Shown here: one piece after another, positions 43,954 through 53,389 of the stretch | Position numbering within the stretch: the first letter of the stretch is position 1 | Layout: each line of letters starts with the position of its first letter | From: JACKIP01 sp963710165 | GTDB lineage: Bacteria; Pseudomonadota; Alphaproteobacteria; Micavibrionales; Micavibrionaceae | Reading direction: 5' to 3' | Assembly (NCBI GenBank): GCA_963710165.1 | Contig: CAVPYZ010000004.1 | Location: 806,001 to 870,000 of the forward strand | DNA length: 64,000 nucleotides | Translations under genes and position numbers: made by a program | Notes under the pieces: generated by a model | The model's input: only the letters and a program-made list of their open reading frames with translations | Database searches by the model: none | Told to the model about the DNA's origin: nothing

Positions 43954-45465
43954 ATGACAACCATTCAGACAATTATCAAAAAAGCGGGATTTAAACGAAG
44001 CGAATTGATGAGCGGTGATTTGCGGGTCAGAAGCCCGATCAATGGCAGTGAGCTTGCCAGCATCAAGCAACATACCAAAAGCGAAGTCGAAATTGCCGTA
44101 AGTAAAGCCGAGGATGCGTTTAAAAAATGGCGCGTTGTTCCGGCACCTGTTCGTGGGGAGCTGGTTCGATTATTGGGGGAAGAGCTGCGCGCAGAAAAAG
44201 AACATCTGGGGCATCTGGTCACGGTTGAATGCGGTAAAATTCTATCCGAAGGTCTGGGTGAAGTGCAGGAGATGATTGATATCTGTGATTTTGCTGTTGG
44301 CTTGTCGCGCCAACTATACGGATTAACAATCGCGTCGGAGCGTCCGGGGCATCACATGCGTGAAGTTTGGCACCCATTGGGGCCAGTTGGCGTGATTACG
44401 GCGTTTAATTTTCCTGTCGCGGTCTGGTCATGGAACGCCGCGCTGGCATTTGTATGCGGAAATCCCGTGATCTGGAAACCGTCGGAGAAAACACCGCTTA
44501 CGGCTTTGGCGTGTGAGAAAATATTCAATAAAGCTATCGAGAAATTCAAAGCCGCAGGGCATGAAGTGCCAGACGGATTATTACAGGTTTTGATCGGCGG
44601 GCGCGACATTGGGAACACGCTTGTTAAAAATAAAGCTGTGCCGTTAATCAGCGCGACCGGATCGACCATCATGGGACAAACCGTTGCGGAAAAAGTGGCG
44701 TCACGTTTGGGGCGCTCGCTTCTTGAGCTTGGCGGTAATAATGCCATGATCGTTACTGCAAAAGCCGATCTGGATATGGCGATCCGTGCGATTACATTCG
44801 GGGCAGTCGGAACGGCGGGGCAACGCTGTACATCCTTACGTCGTTTGATCGTTCATCAGAGTATTAAGGATGAGCTTGTTGAAAAACTGGTGCAGGTTTA
44901 CATGTCGATCAAGGTGGGTGATCCGCTCTCTCAAAAAACCCTGATTGGCCCTTTGATTGATGAGGACGCCTTTAATAACATGCAGAATGCAATCAAGGCG
45001 GCAGATACACAGGGCGGTGGCATTGTTTGCGGCGGGCAGGAGATGAAGGTGATGAAAGGCGGATATTACGCCGAGCCGACAATCATAGAAATGCCGCGCC
45101 AGAGCAGTATTGTCAAACAGGAAACCTTTGCGCCGATTTTGTATGTGATGACATATGATAGTTTAGAGGAGGCGATTGAGATACAAAATGACGTGCCACA
45201 GGGGCTATCATCCTGTATTTTCACCAATGATATGCGAGAAGCAGAAACATTTTTATCCGCGGTCGGCAGTGATTGCGGTATTGCCAATGTCAATATTGGA
45301 ACGAGCGGCGCGGAAATCGGCGGGGCATTCGGCGGTGAAAAAGAAACCGGTGGCGGACGCGAAAGCGGATCAGATGCGTGGAAAACCTATATGCGCCGCC
45401 AAACCCAGACGGTAAATTACTCGTCCGAATTACCGTTAGCGCAAGGTGTGAAATTCGATATATAA
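43954..45465 (+). CDS. amaB: ALDH7-family semialdehyde dehydrogenase
   Basis: A 503-aa aldehyde dehydrogenase. The catalytic Cys is at about 291 in AGQRCTSLRRL and the general-base Glu is in SLLELGGNNAMIV. GPVGVITAFNFPVAVWSWNA and the C-terminal GGAFGGEKETGGGRESGSDA are diagnostic of the ALDH7 group (piperideine-6-carboxylate / alpha-aminoadipate semialdehyde dehydrogenase), which acts in lysine degradation. GGAG precedes the ATG. The rest of the lysine pathway is not in the window, so the substrate is inferred from the subgroup. Confidence 0.87.
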   Translation: MTTIQTIIKKAGFKRSELMSGDLRVRSPINGSELASIKQHTKSEVEIAVSKAEDAFKKWRVVPAPVRGELVRLLGEELRAEKEHLGHLVTVECGKILSEGLGEVQEMIDICDFAVGLSRQLYGLTIASERPGHHMREVWHPLGPVGVITAFNFPVAVWSWNAALAFVCGNPVIWKPSEKTPLTALACEKIFNKAIEKFKAAGHEVPDGLLQVLIGGRDIGNTLVKNKAVPLISATGSTIMGQTVAEKVASRLGRSLLELGGNNAMIVTAKADLDMAIRAITFGAVGTAGQRCTSLRRLIVHQSIKDELVEKLVQVYMSIKVGDPLSQKTLIGPLIDEDAFNNMQNAIKAADTQGGGIVCGGQEMKVMKGGYYAEPTIIEMPRQSSIVKQETFAPILYVMTYDSLEEAIEIQNDVPQGLSSCIFTNDMREAETFLSAVGSDCGIANVNIGTSGAEIGGAFGGEKETGGGRESGSDAWKTYMRRQTQTVNYSSELPLAQGVKFDI

Positions 45466-45466
45466 A

Positions 45467-45485
45467 ATTGTAATAAAATTACAAT
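45467..45485. repeat. Perfect AT-rich inverted repeat
   Basis: ATTGTAAT-AAA-ATTACAAT begins two bases after the ALDH7 stop codon. The stem has little G+C and no T-tract, so it is a weak terminator at best; it could be an operator for the DUF465 gene downstream. Confidence 0.4.
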
Positions 45486-45589
45486 ATGCGAACCAAAATA
45501 TTGCCTTAATTGCTTTGTGGAAAAGTTAGTCATTTCTTGATATACTCAGATTATTCTAGAAACTCACACTTACAAGAAAGGAGCTATCC

Positions 45590-45778
45590 ATGCCTCACGC
45601 TCAACACGTACAACCGTCCGAAGCGCGTTACTCAGCATTGAAATCTAAGCATCATACATTGGAAGAAGAAATCCATGTGATGCAACAATGCCCAAGTTCG
45701 GATGATATTTTAAAAGCGTTAAAACGCGAAAAGTTGCGCATTAAAGAGGAGATGGAGGGACTTCGTAAAGTATCTTAG
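45590..45778 (+). CDS. DUF465 (YdcH-like) small protein
   Basis: A 62-aa two-helix protein with a strong ribosome site (AAAGGAG). ARYSALKSKHHTLEEEIHVM and ALKREKLRIKEEMEGLRK are typical of DUF465/YdcH proteins, short cytoplasmic helical hairpins widespread in proteobacteria. No defined function. It is followed by its own terminator and so probably forms a single-gene unit. Confidence 0.85.
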   Translation: MPHAQHVQPSEARYSALKSKHHTLEEEIHVMQQCPSSDDILKALKREKLRIKEEMEGLRKVS

Positions 45779-45813
45779 ATACTTTTGTCAAAAAATAACC
45801 AAATATAAAAATC

Positions 45814-45843
45814 CCCTGATGATTTCGTCAGGGTATTTTTTTG
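45814..45843 (+). terminator. Rho-independent terminator after DUF465 gene
   Basis: Stem CCCTGA / TCAGGG with the loop TGATTTCG, followed by TATTTTTTT. It sits 35 bp after the DUF465 stop codon and before the next co-oriented gene. Confidence 0.8.
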
Positions 45844-45915
45844 GTTTTGTAAAATCACACCTTGTAAGTAGTAGTGCATCACGCTAGGTTAATTTTAAAT
45901 AAAAAAGGATAAATT

Positions 45916-46284
45916 ATGAGCGAGCAAAATGTAACAGACAGACTAAAAGAAGCTTCTGCAGATTGTATTAAAGCTTATGATGCGTGGGCGAATGATTTGA
46001 AAGATTTGTCTTTGAGAGAGACATTACAGGGCCACATTCATGAGCTTCGTAAGGTTGCGTCACGTTTGGAAATTGATATTGCGATGAGCGAGCGTGACCA
46101 GATGAAATCGAAACGTATTCCAATTCCGCCACATCGTTCTTCGAAGCCGCAGACCGGCCAGAATGAAGGTAAGAACAATCAAACGCATGCTAATAATGAT
46201 GCGAATAACGAGGCATCAGCTGAAGTTAAAAAAGTTATGCGTCGCGGGCGTAAGCCAAAGGCAGCTGCAGCGAAAGACGAATAA
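45916..46284 (+). CDS. Small helical protein with basic tail
   Basis: A 122-aa protein with AAGGAT upstream of ATG 45916. The first 65 residues are predicted helical (DRLKEASADCIKAYDAWAND, LRETLQGHIHELRKVASRLE). The rest is disordered, Asn-rich and ends in a basic Lys/Arg/Ala tail (VKKVMRRGRKPKAAAAK) with an AT-hook-like RGRKPK core, suggesting DNA or RNA contact. No family recognised with certainty. Convergent with gloB, 1 bp apart. Confidence 0.6.
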   Translation: MSEQNVTDRLKEASADCIKAYDAWANDLKDLSLRETLQGHIHELRKVASRLEIDIAMSERDQMKSKRIPIPPHRSSKPQTGQNEGKNNQTHANNDANNEASAEVKKVMRRGRKPKAAAAKDE

Positions 46285-46285
46285 T

Positions 46286-47005
46286 TTAAAAATTATCTTT
46301 CTGTCGTCTTAAAGCGGCAAACTCTTCGGAATTCTTAGCGCTTAAGAAAAGGTTTGTCGCCTTTTCTTGACCTATCGTGGATGGCACCGTTGGTCGGTTT
46401 TGAGATCGAATATCTTTAATATCATTATATCTGTTTAATATAGCCTCATTATGTGGCGCGGCGTGTTTTAAGAACTCAGCATTGGCCAAGGTATACTCAT
46501 GGCCACAATAAATACTTGTCTCATCCGGTAGCTGGGCAAGTTTTTGTAGCGAGTTATACATTTGTTCCATCGTGCCTTCAAATACACGGCCACAGCCCAT
46601 TACGAAAAGTGTATCTCCGCTGAAAAGGAGTGCGCTTTCAGGAAAATAAAAATTAATTTGCCCGAGTGTGTGACCAGGCGTTTCAATCACTCTTATAGTT
46701 TCATTGCCAAAGGAGGGGGGGCTGTTTTCATCTAAAGCATAATCAATATTACCAATCTTGTCTTTTTCAGCGGCGGGAGCATAAACGTCGCAGGGATATT
46801 TGCGTCGAATAGCCTCAACCCCGTCAATATGATCGCTGTGATGGTGGGTTAAAAATATGTGTGTTGGTGTTAAGGATGTATCATAGAAAAATTCCAATAC
46901 AGGTGCGGCTTCGCCTGGATCGATGATCGCCGTATCGCCGTTATCTGCTTCCAGAACATAGCAATAATTATCATTCAGCACGGGTATAATATGAATATTT
47001 ATCAT
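46286..47005 (-). CDS. gloB: Hydroxyacylglutathione hydrolase (glyoxalase II)
   Basis: A 239-aa metallo-beta-lactamase-fold hydrolase. The metal motif THHHSDHIDG (His54, His56, Asp58, His59) is complete, with GHTLGQINFYF and the further ligands in LLFSGDTLFVMGCGRVFEGT and SIYCGHEYT. It releases D-lactate and glutathione from S-lactoylglutathione. Slightly shorter than the common 250-260 aa. Its start overlaps the stop of the 300-aa methyltransferase gene by 4 bp, so it is the last gene of a coupled three-gene unit. Confidence 0.93.
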   Translation of the reverse strand: MINIHIIPVLNDNYCYVLEADNGDTAIIDPGEAAPVLEFFYDTSLTPTHIFLTHHHSDHIDGVEAIRRKYPCDVYAPAAEKDKIGNIDYALDENSPPSFGNETIRVIETPGHTLGQINFYFPESALLFSGDTLFVMGCGRVFEGTMEQMYNSLQKLAQLPDETSIYCGHEYTLANAEFLKHAAPHNEAILNRYNDIKDIRSQNRPTVPSTIGQEKATNLFLSAKNSEEFAALRRQKDNF

Positions 47006-47904
47006 GAGCCTGTTTTTTCTCCTGTCGAAATTTCGTCTGTGTTTAGAAAGTCAGCTAGTCTGTTTTTTGCGGAACCGGGACGTAGTGGCTTCTGCTGCGT
47101 ACTTGCAGGGGCCCAGCCAATTAGAAAGATCATTTCGAAGGTCGCCTCTATCTGTCCTGATTTGTCGGTGTGATGATTTTTATAATGCTCTTCTGCCTTT
47201 TGGAAAAGAGCGGATGCAGAGCAGGTCTTTTGACGGTTGTGAACAACGTTTGTCTCCCCCATACCGCGTAAATCAGACATTAATTTATAGATATTTTTAT
47301 ACGTGACCGTAATGAATTCTGAATCAACAACGGGTAAGGCGAACCCTGCACGTTGCATTAAAGCACCCATTTGCTGTTTATCGGCGAAGGGGTGAATGCG
47401 CGGGCTGTTTCCGCCTTTGATGGTTTGTTCGGCATGCGCTAAGGACTCGCGTAATTGCCAGAGGGTTTCACCGCCGAAGAGGGATGCGATAAATAACCCG
47501 TCAGGCTTCAGCGCTTTCTTTATCTGGATCAGGGCGCCGGGCAAATCGTTTGTCTGGTGCAGGTTAAGATTGCATATGATTAAATCCATCTGTTCCTGAC
47601 CAAAGGGTAAGAATTCTTCGTCACCCATAAGATTTGAATTTTGATATGAAGTATGCGGTAAGCTATCCATAAAAAGTAAATCTTCGAATGTCCCGCTTTT
47701 TATCAAGTTTTGTATGTCATCAAGGGGAAGCTCTCTACCGATGAGCAGATTATTCTCAAATGTAAGTGTAATATCTTCCAATCGTTCCGAGACAAGTTTC
47801 AAGGCATGGCGATGAAGAAAATTATAATCTTTAAACTTCGCCGTAAAGCGCTGTTGCTTTATCTTTAAAAGATCACGGTCAAAAATTTTTATATCTGCAG
47901 ACAA
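47002..47904 (-). CDS. NDUFAF5/BioC-like methyltransferase-fold protein
   Basis: A 300-aa class I methyltransferase-fold protein. IFDRDLLKIKQQRFTAKF near the start, LNLHQTNDLPGALIQIKKAL and PDGLFIASLFGGETLWQLRE match the alphaproteobacterial relatives of mitochondrial NDUFAF5 and BioC. The normal SAM-binding motif I (DxGxGxG) is replaced by ENNLLIGRELP, so methyl transfer is doubtful; mitochondrial NDUFAF5 is itself reported to be a hydroxylase. It is coupled to gloB downstream and follows the giant methyltransferase gene by 3 bp. Confidence 0.72.
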   Translation of the reverse strand: MSADIKIFDRDLLKIKQQRFTAKFKDYNFLHRHALKLVSERLEDITLTFENNLLIGRELPLDDIQNLIKSGTFEDLLFMDSLPHTSYQNSNLMGDEEFLPFGQEQMDLIICNLNLHQTNDLPGALIQIKKALKPDGLFIASLFGGETLWQLRESLAHAEQTIKGGNSPRIHPFADKQQMGALMQRAGFALPVVDSEFITVTYKNIYKLMSDLRGMGETNVVHNRQKTCSASALFQKAEEHYKNHHTDKSGQIEATFEMIFLIGWAPASTQQKPLRPGSAKNRLADFLNTDEISTGEKTGS

Positions 47905-47907
47905 TGG

Positions 47908-50900
47908 TTAGCGTTCCGGTGTTGGAATATCAGCGCCGCCGCTGGGGCTATCATCAATATTATTATCCATATCCATATCATCGCCGTCCATATCGTAATA
48001 GGCCTCACTGGTATCAACCGGTGCGATTGATGGTTGTAACGGTGATGATGCCGATGGCACTTTTCTGGATGGGGGCGGGCGCAAAATGGAAACAACGGGT
48101 GCTTTGCGCCCTTCTTTTACTTTTTGCTTTTCTTTCTCCTCGCTCGGTTTATCACCGTCAATGGAGCTATAGTCTATATTTTCAAAACGACGGGTATTCG
48201 GAGAAAGCTTTTTCTGTTGGGTGTTTTGTTTATTCTCTTGATTTTCAGAGCCGGATTTTTCCATACCACCACCACCGCCGCCGGAGCTGTCACCCGATGA
48301 AGACTCTCCGCTAGCACTTGATTTACTTGATGAAGCGCCGGTCAAATCCAATTCTTGGTTTGGTGCAGAAACATTACGATTAACTTTTTGCAATTTACGC
48401 ACGTTGGATTTTTGAACATTATGATTATTCAGAATGTCAGGCTGGTTAATATCTACGGTCTTTGTGTTTTCTTTTGTAGTATCGCCCAAATTTTGCGGTG
48501 GTATCTTTGGCTCTTCTGCGGTTGCCATTGAATTACGGTATTCCCCGACGATGGCATTATGTTCTTCCATTGATGATGGTATAGGAAGTCCGAAAGGGGG
48601 GATGCCGCCATAATTATTGGCGTCTTGTCCCATATCCATACTGATATTTTTATCAATACCAAAATCAATATCTTTATGCATCCGCTGCAACGCCCATGTG
48701 AATATCGTCGCCATGCTCATATCAAACATGTGCCAGATAATTGCGACCAAGTGTGCGACAGGGGCGTATTCTGTGAATGTGCCTGTTGGCCCTTTACTGC
48801 CTGCGACATTATCGGTCACGCAAAACGGGAAAATACGTTGGGGCGTCATGCCGTTATGAATAAAGAAACTTTCTCCTAAAGACATGACTTTATCTTGATC
48901 CACGTCAAATTGCTTTGCGACAAATGCGCGCGCGCCGTCCATATCCTTTACCTCTGGCGGTAAATTGAAGCTGGGCGCCGTTATACTCTTCTGGTTTTTA
49001 CCATAGCGGCCGGGAACAGGAAGGTAAGTCTGCACAAATCCAGCAAGGACTTCATTATTCTTATCTTTGATCAGCGGCAGGACAAGGGCGGTATTAACTG
49101 TTTTGTTTTCTTCAATTACAAATTCCACATCATTTGCAGATAGCCCGCGGATTGCACCGCTCTCAAAGCCCTCATCCACAAAATAAGAATGCAGGCTGCG
49201 GATGGTGCCAGCATATTCTGTGGTTTTATTGAAGTATTTTGAATCGTCTTTAATAATTTTCAGAAGATCGTCAAAGCTTGTACTTTTAACATCAGCTTGC
49301 TCAAGGTAAATCGGGCTGTCCGACCAGTTATCCGCGCGCAAACCCATGATGGAAAATAGAGCAAGAATTTGCTGTTCCAGACGCGTATTTGGTATTAATC
49401 CGACTGTAATGGCATTCAAAACATGCTGCGCGTCATATTCGCGGATTTTTCCGGCGCCGGAGGGTGATTTTGATACCTGGCTGATCCATTTTGGTGTCAG
49501 TGACTTTTTGGATTTTTCAACATTCAAAAATTTGGTTTCGATGCGTTCATCGATCATTGTAGGGCTCGGATAAAACTCTGGACCCTGTTCCATGATAGCC
49601 TTGTCGGCAGGGCGCAGCCCAAGGTGGCGCAAGGAAAAATCCTGTGTACTTTCCGCTGTCCAGAATTCTTCATATTCTGCCAGAATTTCACGTTGAATGC
49701 CGATTGTCTCAATCATATGGCCTGACCACATTTTGCCGTCAATGTTTTTGCCGCTACGTGGAACAGCATTCGTTATTGCACGCGGCATACCTTCATGTAG
49801 GAAAATGTGCAAACGACCATTATCACCGATACGGTAAGGAAGAAATTCGACAAATTCAACATCACGCGAAACCAGATCGACGATTGTTCCATTCACATTA
49901 TTTCGCATGGAATTAAACGTTAAGTGTTTGGTCGGCTCATTTGACGGGCGACGTTCCTGTAAGGAAACACTTTCGCCGTCACCGACTTTGCGCGCCAGAA
50001 ATACATGACTGGTCGAAGGATAGCCGAGGATGACGCCTTCATCATCATAAAGACGAAAATGCCCTTCATATTGGTTTTTGATGATGGCACTGTCCCAATG
50101 CGGCGCGGAATAAACCAGTCTTGCTTCAAAACGGCGCAATGTTTTGCGCGCTTCTCTTGCGGTCATAACCGTATATTCTTTACTAAGTTCTTGTTCCCAT
50201 TTTTCGCGATTATCTTTCCGTAAGATGAATTCATACGCCCATTTATAAGGCAGACGAAATAATCTTGTTCCTTCATAATAAGGTTCTAGCTCTTCTAAAA
50301 AGAAACCGCGACCTTCACTATCTGACAAACGGGCTTCTGCGGAAAAGCTGACTAGTAAATCGGCCTCAGACATCTCTGTCGGGTGATCACCCATTGACTC
50401 CACATCGGGAAATTCGATCATGACATATTCACCAGGGGGTGGGTGTGCGTAATCACGTAAGAATAGCAAGCCGCCCGGTTTTAAAAGTGCAAAGTGATTA
50501 TCCAGCATTTCACGAACATGCGTATCATTATAGCGCTGGCGTGAATAAATTTCATGAAGAGAAAAAGAATTCACAACGGCATCAAGGGAGTTATTCGGAA
50601 AAGACGGCTTTGACACTTTTGAAATAACAAATTCCAGATTTGTCAGCTGCCACGTTTTTTTCGCATCTGTAATCTGGTCACGATCCTGATCCAAACCAAT
50701 AACGTGGAAATCAGGATTTAAAACAGCGAGTGTATAGGCAAATGTTCCGTCACCGCACCCCATCACCGCGACCATCGCCCCTGGCTCAAGCAATAAATGA
50801 GCCAGCGTAAACCAAGCTTGGCGTATAGTTTTGATCGGAACGTCTTTCAGGCACGCTGCTTGAAAAGGGGTTAGGGAGGTACGCGCAAGCATAGCACGAC

Positions 50901-51027
50901 GCTTTGCCTGAATCTCTTCGGCTTCCTTCTGTGCTCTTGCAACCACGACGGAGCTTTTCTTTTGTTCCTTCGAGAAATCTGACAGCACACCATCTTTGCC
51001 GTTATTGGCTTGGTCATTATCGGGCAT
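47908..51027 (-). CDS. Large multidomain methyltransferase protein
   Basis: A 1039-aa protein. An N-terminal class I methyltransferase domain (about 55-230) has motif I VMGCGDGTFAYTL (Gly90-Gly94), the acidic GLDQDRD and LLKPGGLLFLRDY. The middle (about 330-860) is a long region of mixed structure: ERIETKFLNVEK lies near FYPSPTMIDERI, which recalls hydrolase-type (possibly Nudix-like) loops, and VPGRYGKNQKSITAP and ESFFIHNGMTPQRIFPF appear later. Residues about 860-1039 are disordered, Ser/Gly/Asp/Pro-rich. No signal peptide; probably cytoplasmic. It leads a unit with the NDUFAF5-like gene and gloB. Substrate unknown. Confidence 0.7.
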   Translation of the reverse strand: MPDNDQANNGKDGVLSDFSKEQKKSSVVVARAQKEAEEIQAKRRAMLARTSLTPFQAACLKDVPIKTIRQAWFTLAHLLLEPGAMVAVMGCGDGTFAYTLAVLNPDFHVIGLDQDRDQITDAKKTWQLTNLEFVISKVSKPSFPNNSLDAVVNSFSLHEIYSRQRYNDTHVREMLDNHFALLKPGGLLFLRDYAHPPPGEYVMIEFPDVESMGDHPTEMSEADLLVSFSAEARLSDSEGRGFFLEELEPYYEGTRLFRLPYKWAYEFILRKDNREKWEQELSKEYTVMTAREARKTLRRFEARLVYSAPHWDSAIIKNQYEGHFRLYDDEGVILGYPSTSHVFLARKVGDGESVSLQERRPSNEPTKHLTFNSMRNNVNGTIVDLVSRDVEFVEFLPYRIGDNGRLHIFLHEGMPRAITNAVPRSGKNIDGKMWSGHMIETIGIQREILAEYEEFWTAESTQDFSLRHLGLRPADKAIMEQGPEFYPSPTMIDERIETKFLNVEKSKKSLTPKWISQVSKSPSGAGKIREYDAQHVLNAITVGLIPNTRLEQQILALFSIMGLRADNWSDSPIYLEQADVKSTSFDDLLKIIKDDSKYFNKTTEYAGTIRSLHSYFVDEGFESGAIRGLSANDVEFVIEENKTVNTALVLPLIKDKNNEVLAGFVQTYLPVPGRYGKNQKSITAPSFNLPPEVKDMDGARAFVAKQFDVDQDKVMSLGESFFIHNGMTPQRIFPFCVTDNVAGSKGPTGTFTEYAPVAHLVAIIWHMFDMSMATIFTWALQRMHKDIDFGIDKNISMDMGQDANNYGGIPPFGLPIPSSMEEHNAIVGEYRNSMATAEEPKIPPQNLGDTTKENTKTVDINQPDILNNHNVQKSNVRKLQKVNRNVSAPNQELDLTGASSSKSSASGESSSGDSSGGGGGGMEKSGSENQENKQNTQQKKLSPNTRRFENIDYSSIDGDKPSEEKEKQKVKEGRKAPVVSILRPPPSRKVPSASSPLQPSIAPVDTSEAYYDMDGDDMDMDNNIDDSPSGGADIPTPER

Positions 51028-51075
51028 ATATTTCGCACCTCAAAACCGTTATAATACTTGAATAGATATATTATA

Positions 51076-51906
51076 ATGATGACCAAACTTCAACCAAATA
51101 ACGACAAGAACGACGAGATATATGAAGAGATTCAGCGCGATAGAAGCGGTTTTTCCAAAGGGCTGTCGATATCCTCGCAATATTTACATAGACTTTCAGT
51201 CCGCGCCGTGAATCTTATCCTGCCGCCGCGTTGCGCGCTGACAGGGGATGTCGTCTCTGCACAGGGGGAGATTTTGCCGTCTGCATGGGCGGAGCTTGAA
51301 TTTATTTCCAATCCGTTATGCCGCATATGCGGGGTGCCGTTTGATTTTAAAATTGAGGATGAAATGGAATGCGCTGCTTGTGCGCAAAAAGCCCCCATTT
51401 ATCACCGCGCCAGATCGGCGCTTGTTTATAATGATCGCAGCCGTGATCTGGTCTTGCGATTTAAACATGCCGATCAATTGCATACATTACGCAGTTTCAT
51501 GCCGTGGGTCATGCGGGCGGGAGAGGAGCTGATATCAGATTCAGATATTATCATACCTGTACCACTTCATAGATTCAGGTTGTTGAAACGGCGCTATAAT
51601 CAGGCGGCATTAATGGCACAATATATTTCAAAATATAGCCGAAAGGCATGGGCGTCTAACATATTAATACGCGCGCAATCTACAAAAACGCAAGGTAGAA
51701 TGACACTTGAACAACGTCGCAAAAATGTTCGTAAAGCGTTTGTCGTTCCTGATCCAAAAAAAGAATGTCTTGCAGGCAAAACAATTCTGTTAGTTGATGA
51801 TGTTTACACAACGGGTGCGACCGCTCAGGAATGTGCCAGAACCCTTTTAAATGCAGGCGCAAAACACGTGAATGTTTTGACAATTGCCAAGGTCGTGAAG
51901 GATTAA
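51076..51906 (+). CDS. comF: ComF family phosphoribosyltransferase
   Basis: A 276-aa protein from ATG 51076. A cysteine pair region (LCRICGVPFDF, ECAACAQK) forms the zinc finger of the family, and the C-terminal PRPP-binding loop is LLVDDVYTTGATAQEC. ComF proteins take part in DNA uptake in Gram-positives; in Gram-negatives (GntX-like) the role is less clear. A TTG at 51058 lies in frame. The stop overlaps the UbiH-like gene by 4 bp on the opposite strand. Confidence 0.9.
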   Translation: MMTKLQPNNDKNDEIYEEIQRDRSGFSKGLSISSQYLHRLSVRAVNLILPPRCALTGDVVSAQGEILPSAWAELEFISNPLCRICGVPFDFKIEDEMECAACAQKAPIYHRARSALVYNDRSRDLVLRFKHADQLHTLRSFMPWVMRAGEELISDSDIIIPVPLHRFRLLKRRYNQAALMAQYISKYSRKAWASNILIRAQSTKTQGRMTLEQRRKNVRKAFVVPDPKKECLAGKTILLVDDVYTTGATAQECARTLLNAGAKHVNVLTIAKVVKD

Positions 51907-53075
51907 GCGGCCTTCGCGCCCAACCCTATTTTCATCGCCTGTCGTTTCAAAAAGCTTGATCTATTCAACAGGCCTAATCCGGCTTGACGTAAGCGCCGAA
52001 CGCGTTTTGATTTTTTGGACGTTAATTTACACAGGCCTGTAACCCCCGCAAAACGTGCGTAGGTTTCATTGCGACGAAGTGCTTTATATGTTTTGAGCAT
52101 CTCAAGATCGCCAACATCCAGCCCTAATTCTTTCTGTTTGATAATTAAATCAGTTAGCGTGCGAATATCACGCAAGCTTAAATTCAGCCCTTGTGCGCCA
52201 ATCGGATGTAGGGCATGAGCGGCCTCGGCAATCAGAACAAGACGATGCGCCACGAGTTTTCTGGCTAGAACGCCCTTCAACGGCCAGCTTTCGGGGCCAT
52301 GTTCCAAAGTAATTTCGCCCAAAACGTTTTGTGACATATCCTGAAGCGCTTGTTCAAAGTCTGTTTTTTTTAACTTAAGTAGCTCTTCTGCTCCGGTGTG
52401 TTTTTCGCACCACACAACTGCGGACTGATTACCGGGGCAAGGAACGAGTGTAAACGGGCCGCCATGTTTATGAAATTCTATGGATGTATTGTCATGTGCG
52501 CGTGAATGATTTATTAAACAGGTCATCGCCGTTTGGTTGTACCCCGTTTTAATCGCCTTAATTCCGGCAATGCTTCTGACGAGAGAGTTTTTACCATCTG
52601 CACCGATTAATAATTTTGCCTGCACCTCGCTGTCATCATTCAGCCGTAAAACCATGTGATCGTTTTTTTCTTCAAAATCCCACAGCCCTTTATCATCCAG
52701 AATAGTGACGTTTTTAAATGTTTTTATTTTATTGATCAGGGCGGCGCGTAAAATATTATTAGGAACATTCTGCCCGAAGTAGGGCAGGTTGATATCCGAC
52801 AATTCAAAAGTTGTGGATGTATCACCGTCGATAATCCGCATATTTTCAAGGGGCGCGCATTGTTCCTTAATATCATTCCATATCCCGATATCTTCTAAAT
52901 ATGAAAGTGATTCCGTCATCAGGGCAGAGGTACGGCCGTTATTTTCCGGTTTTTTATCACAGGTAACACGTAACTTTTCAATCAGGGCGACGCTTAAACC
53001 GCTTTGCGCAAGGCGAAGCGTTGTTAACAACCCTGCCAGCCCCGCACCACAAACTGCAATTTCAACTTTGATCAT
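51903..53075 (-). CDS. UbiH/Coq6-family FAD-dependent hydroxylase
   Basis: A 390-aa flavoprotein monooxygenase. The FAD-binding GAGLAGLLTTLRLAQSGLSV is at about 10-30, the DG motif is LLIGADGKNSLVRSIAG (about 155), and the C-terminal GD-like motif is ALHPIGAQGLNLSLRDI. The UbiH/UbiF/UbiI family adds hydroxyls to the ubiquinone ring. It lies between comF and grxC on the opposite strand. Which ring carbon it modifies cannot be told from this sequence. Confidence 0.9.
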   Translation of the reverse strand: MIKVEIAVCGAGLAGLLTTLRLAQSGLSVALIEKLRVTCDKKPENNGRTSALMTESLSYLEDIGIWNDIKEQCAPLENMRIIDGDTSTTFELSDINLPYFGQNVPNNILRAALINKIKTFKNVTILDDKGLWDFEEKNDHMVLRLNDDSEVQAKLLIGADGKNSLVRSIAGIKAIKTGYNQTAMTCLINHSRAHDNTSIEFHKHGGPFTLVPCPGNQSAVVWCEKHTGAEELLKLKKTDFEQALQDMSQNVLGEITLEHGPESWPLKGVLARKLVAHRLVLIAEAAHALHPIGAQGLNLSLRDIRTLTDLIIKQKELGLDVGDLEMLKTYKALRRNETYARFAGVTGLCKLTSKKSKRVRRLRQAGLGLLNRSSFLKRQAMKIGLGAKAA

Positions 53076-53128
53076 TTGTTATTCCGTTCTATTTGTATAA
53101 AGATATAACTTATTAGAAAGAAAAACAC

Positions 53129-53386
53129 ATGGCAAAGATTGAAATTTATACTTGGAATACCTGCCCGTATTGCCGTCGTGCAAAGGAGCTGCTTGATTCG
53201 AAAGATGTGAAATATACAGAGTATGATATTACAGGTGACGATACAGCGCGTGCCAAAATGGTCGAGCGAACAGGCGGCCCGAAATCTGTTCCGCAAATCT
53301 TTGTTGATGATACGCTGATCGGCGGGAGTGATGATATTCACGCGCTAGATAAACAAGGAAAACTGGACGAAATATTACAGGCGTAA
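53129..53386 (+). CDS. grxC: Glutaredoxin 3
   Basis: An 85-aa dithiol glutaredoxin with the CPYC site (Cys12, Cys15), the cis-Pro in SVPQIFVDD and GGSDDIHALDKQGKL for glutathione binding. It reduces disulfides and glutathione adducts in the cytoplasm. The Nit-type amidohydrolase gene starts 3 bp after its stop, a pairing widespread in alphaproteobacteria. Confidence 0.96.
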   Translation: MAKIEIYTWNTCPYCRRAKELLDSKDVKYTEYDITGDDTARAKMVERTGGPKSVPQIFVDDTLIGGSDDIHALDKQGKLDEILQA

Positions 53387-53389
53387 ATT

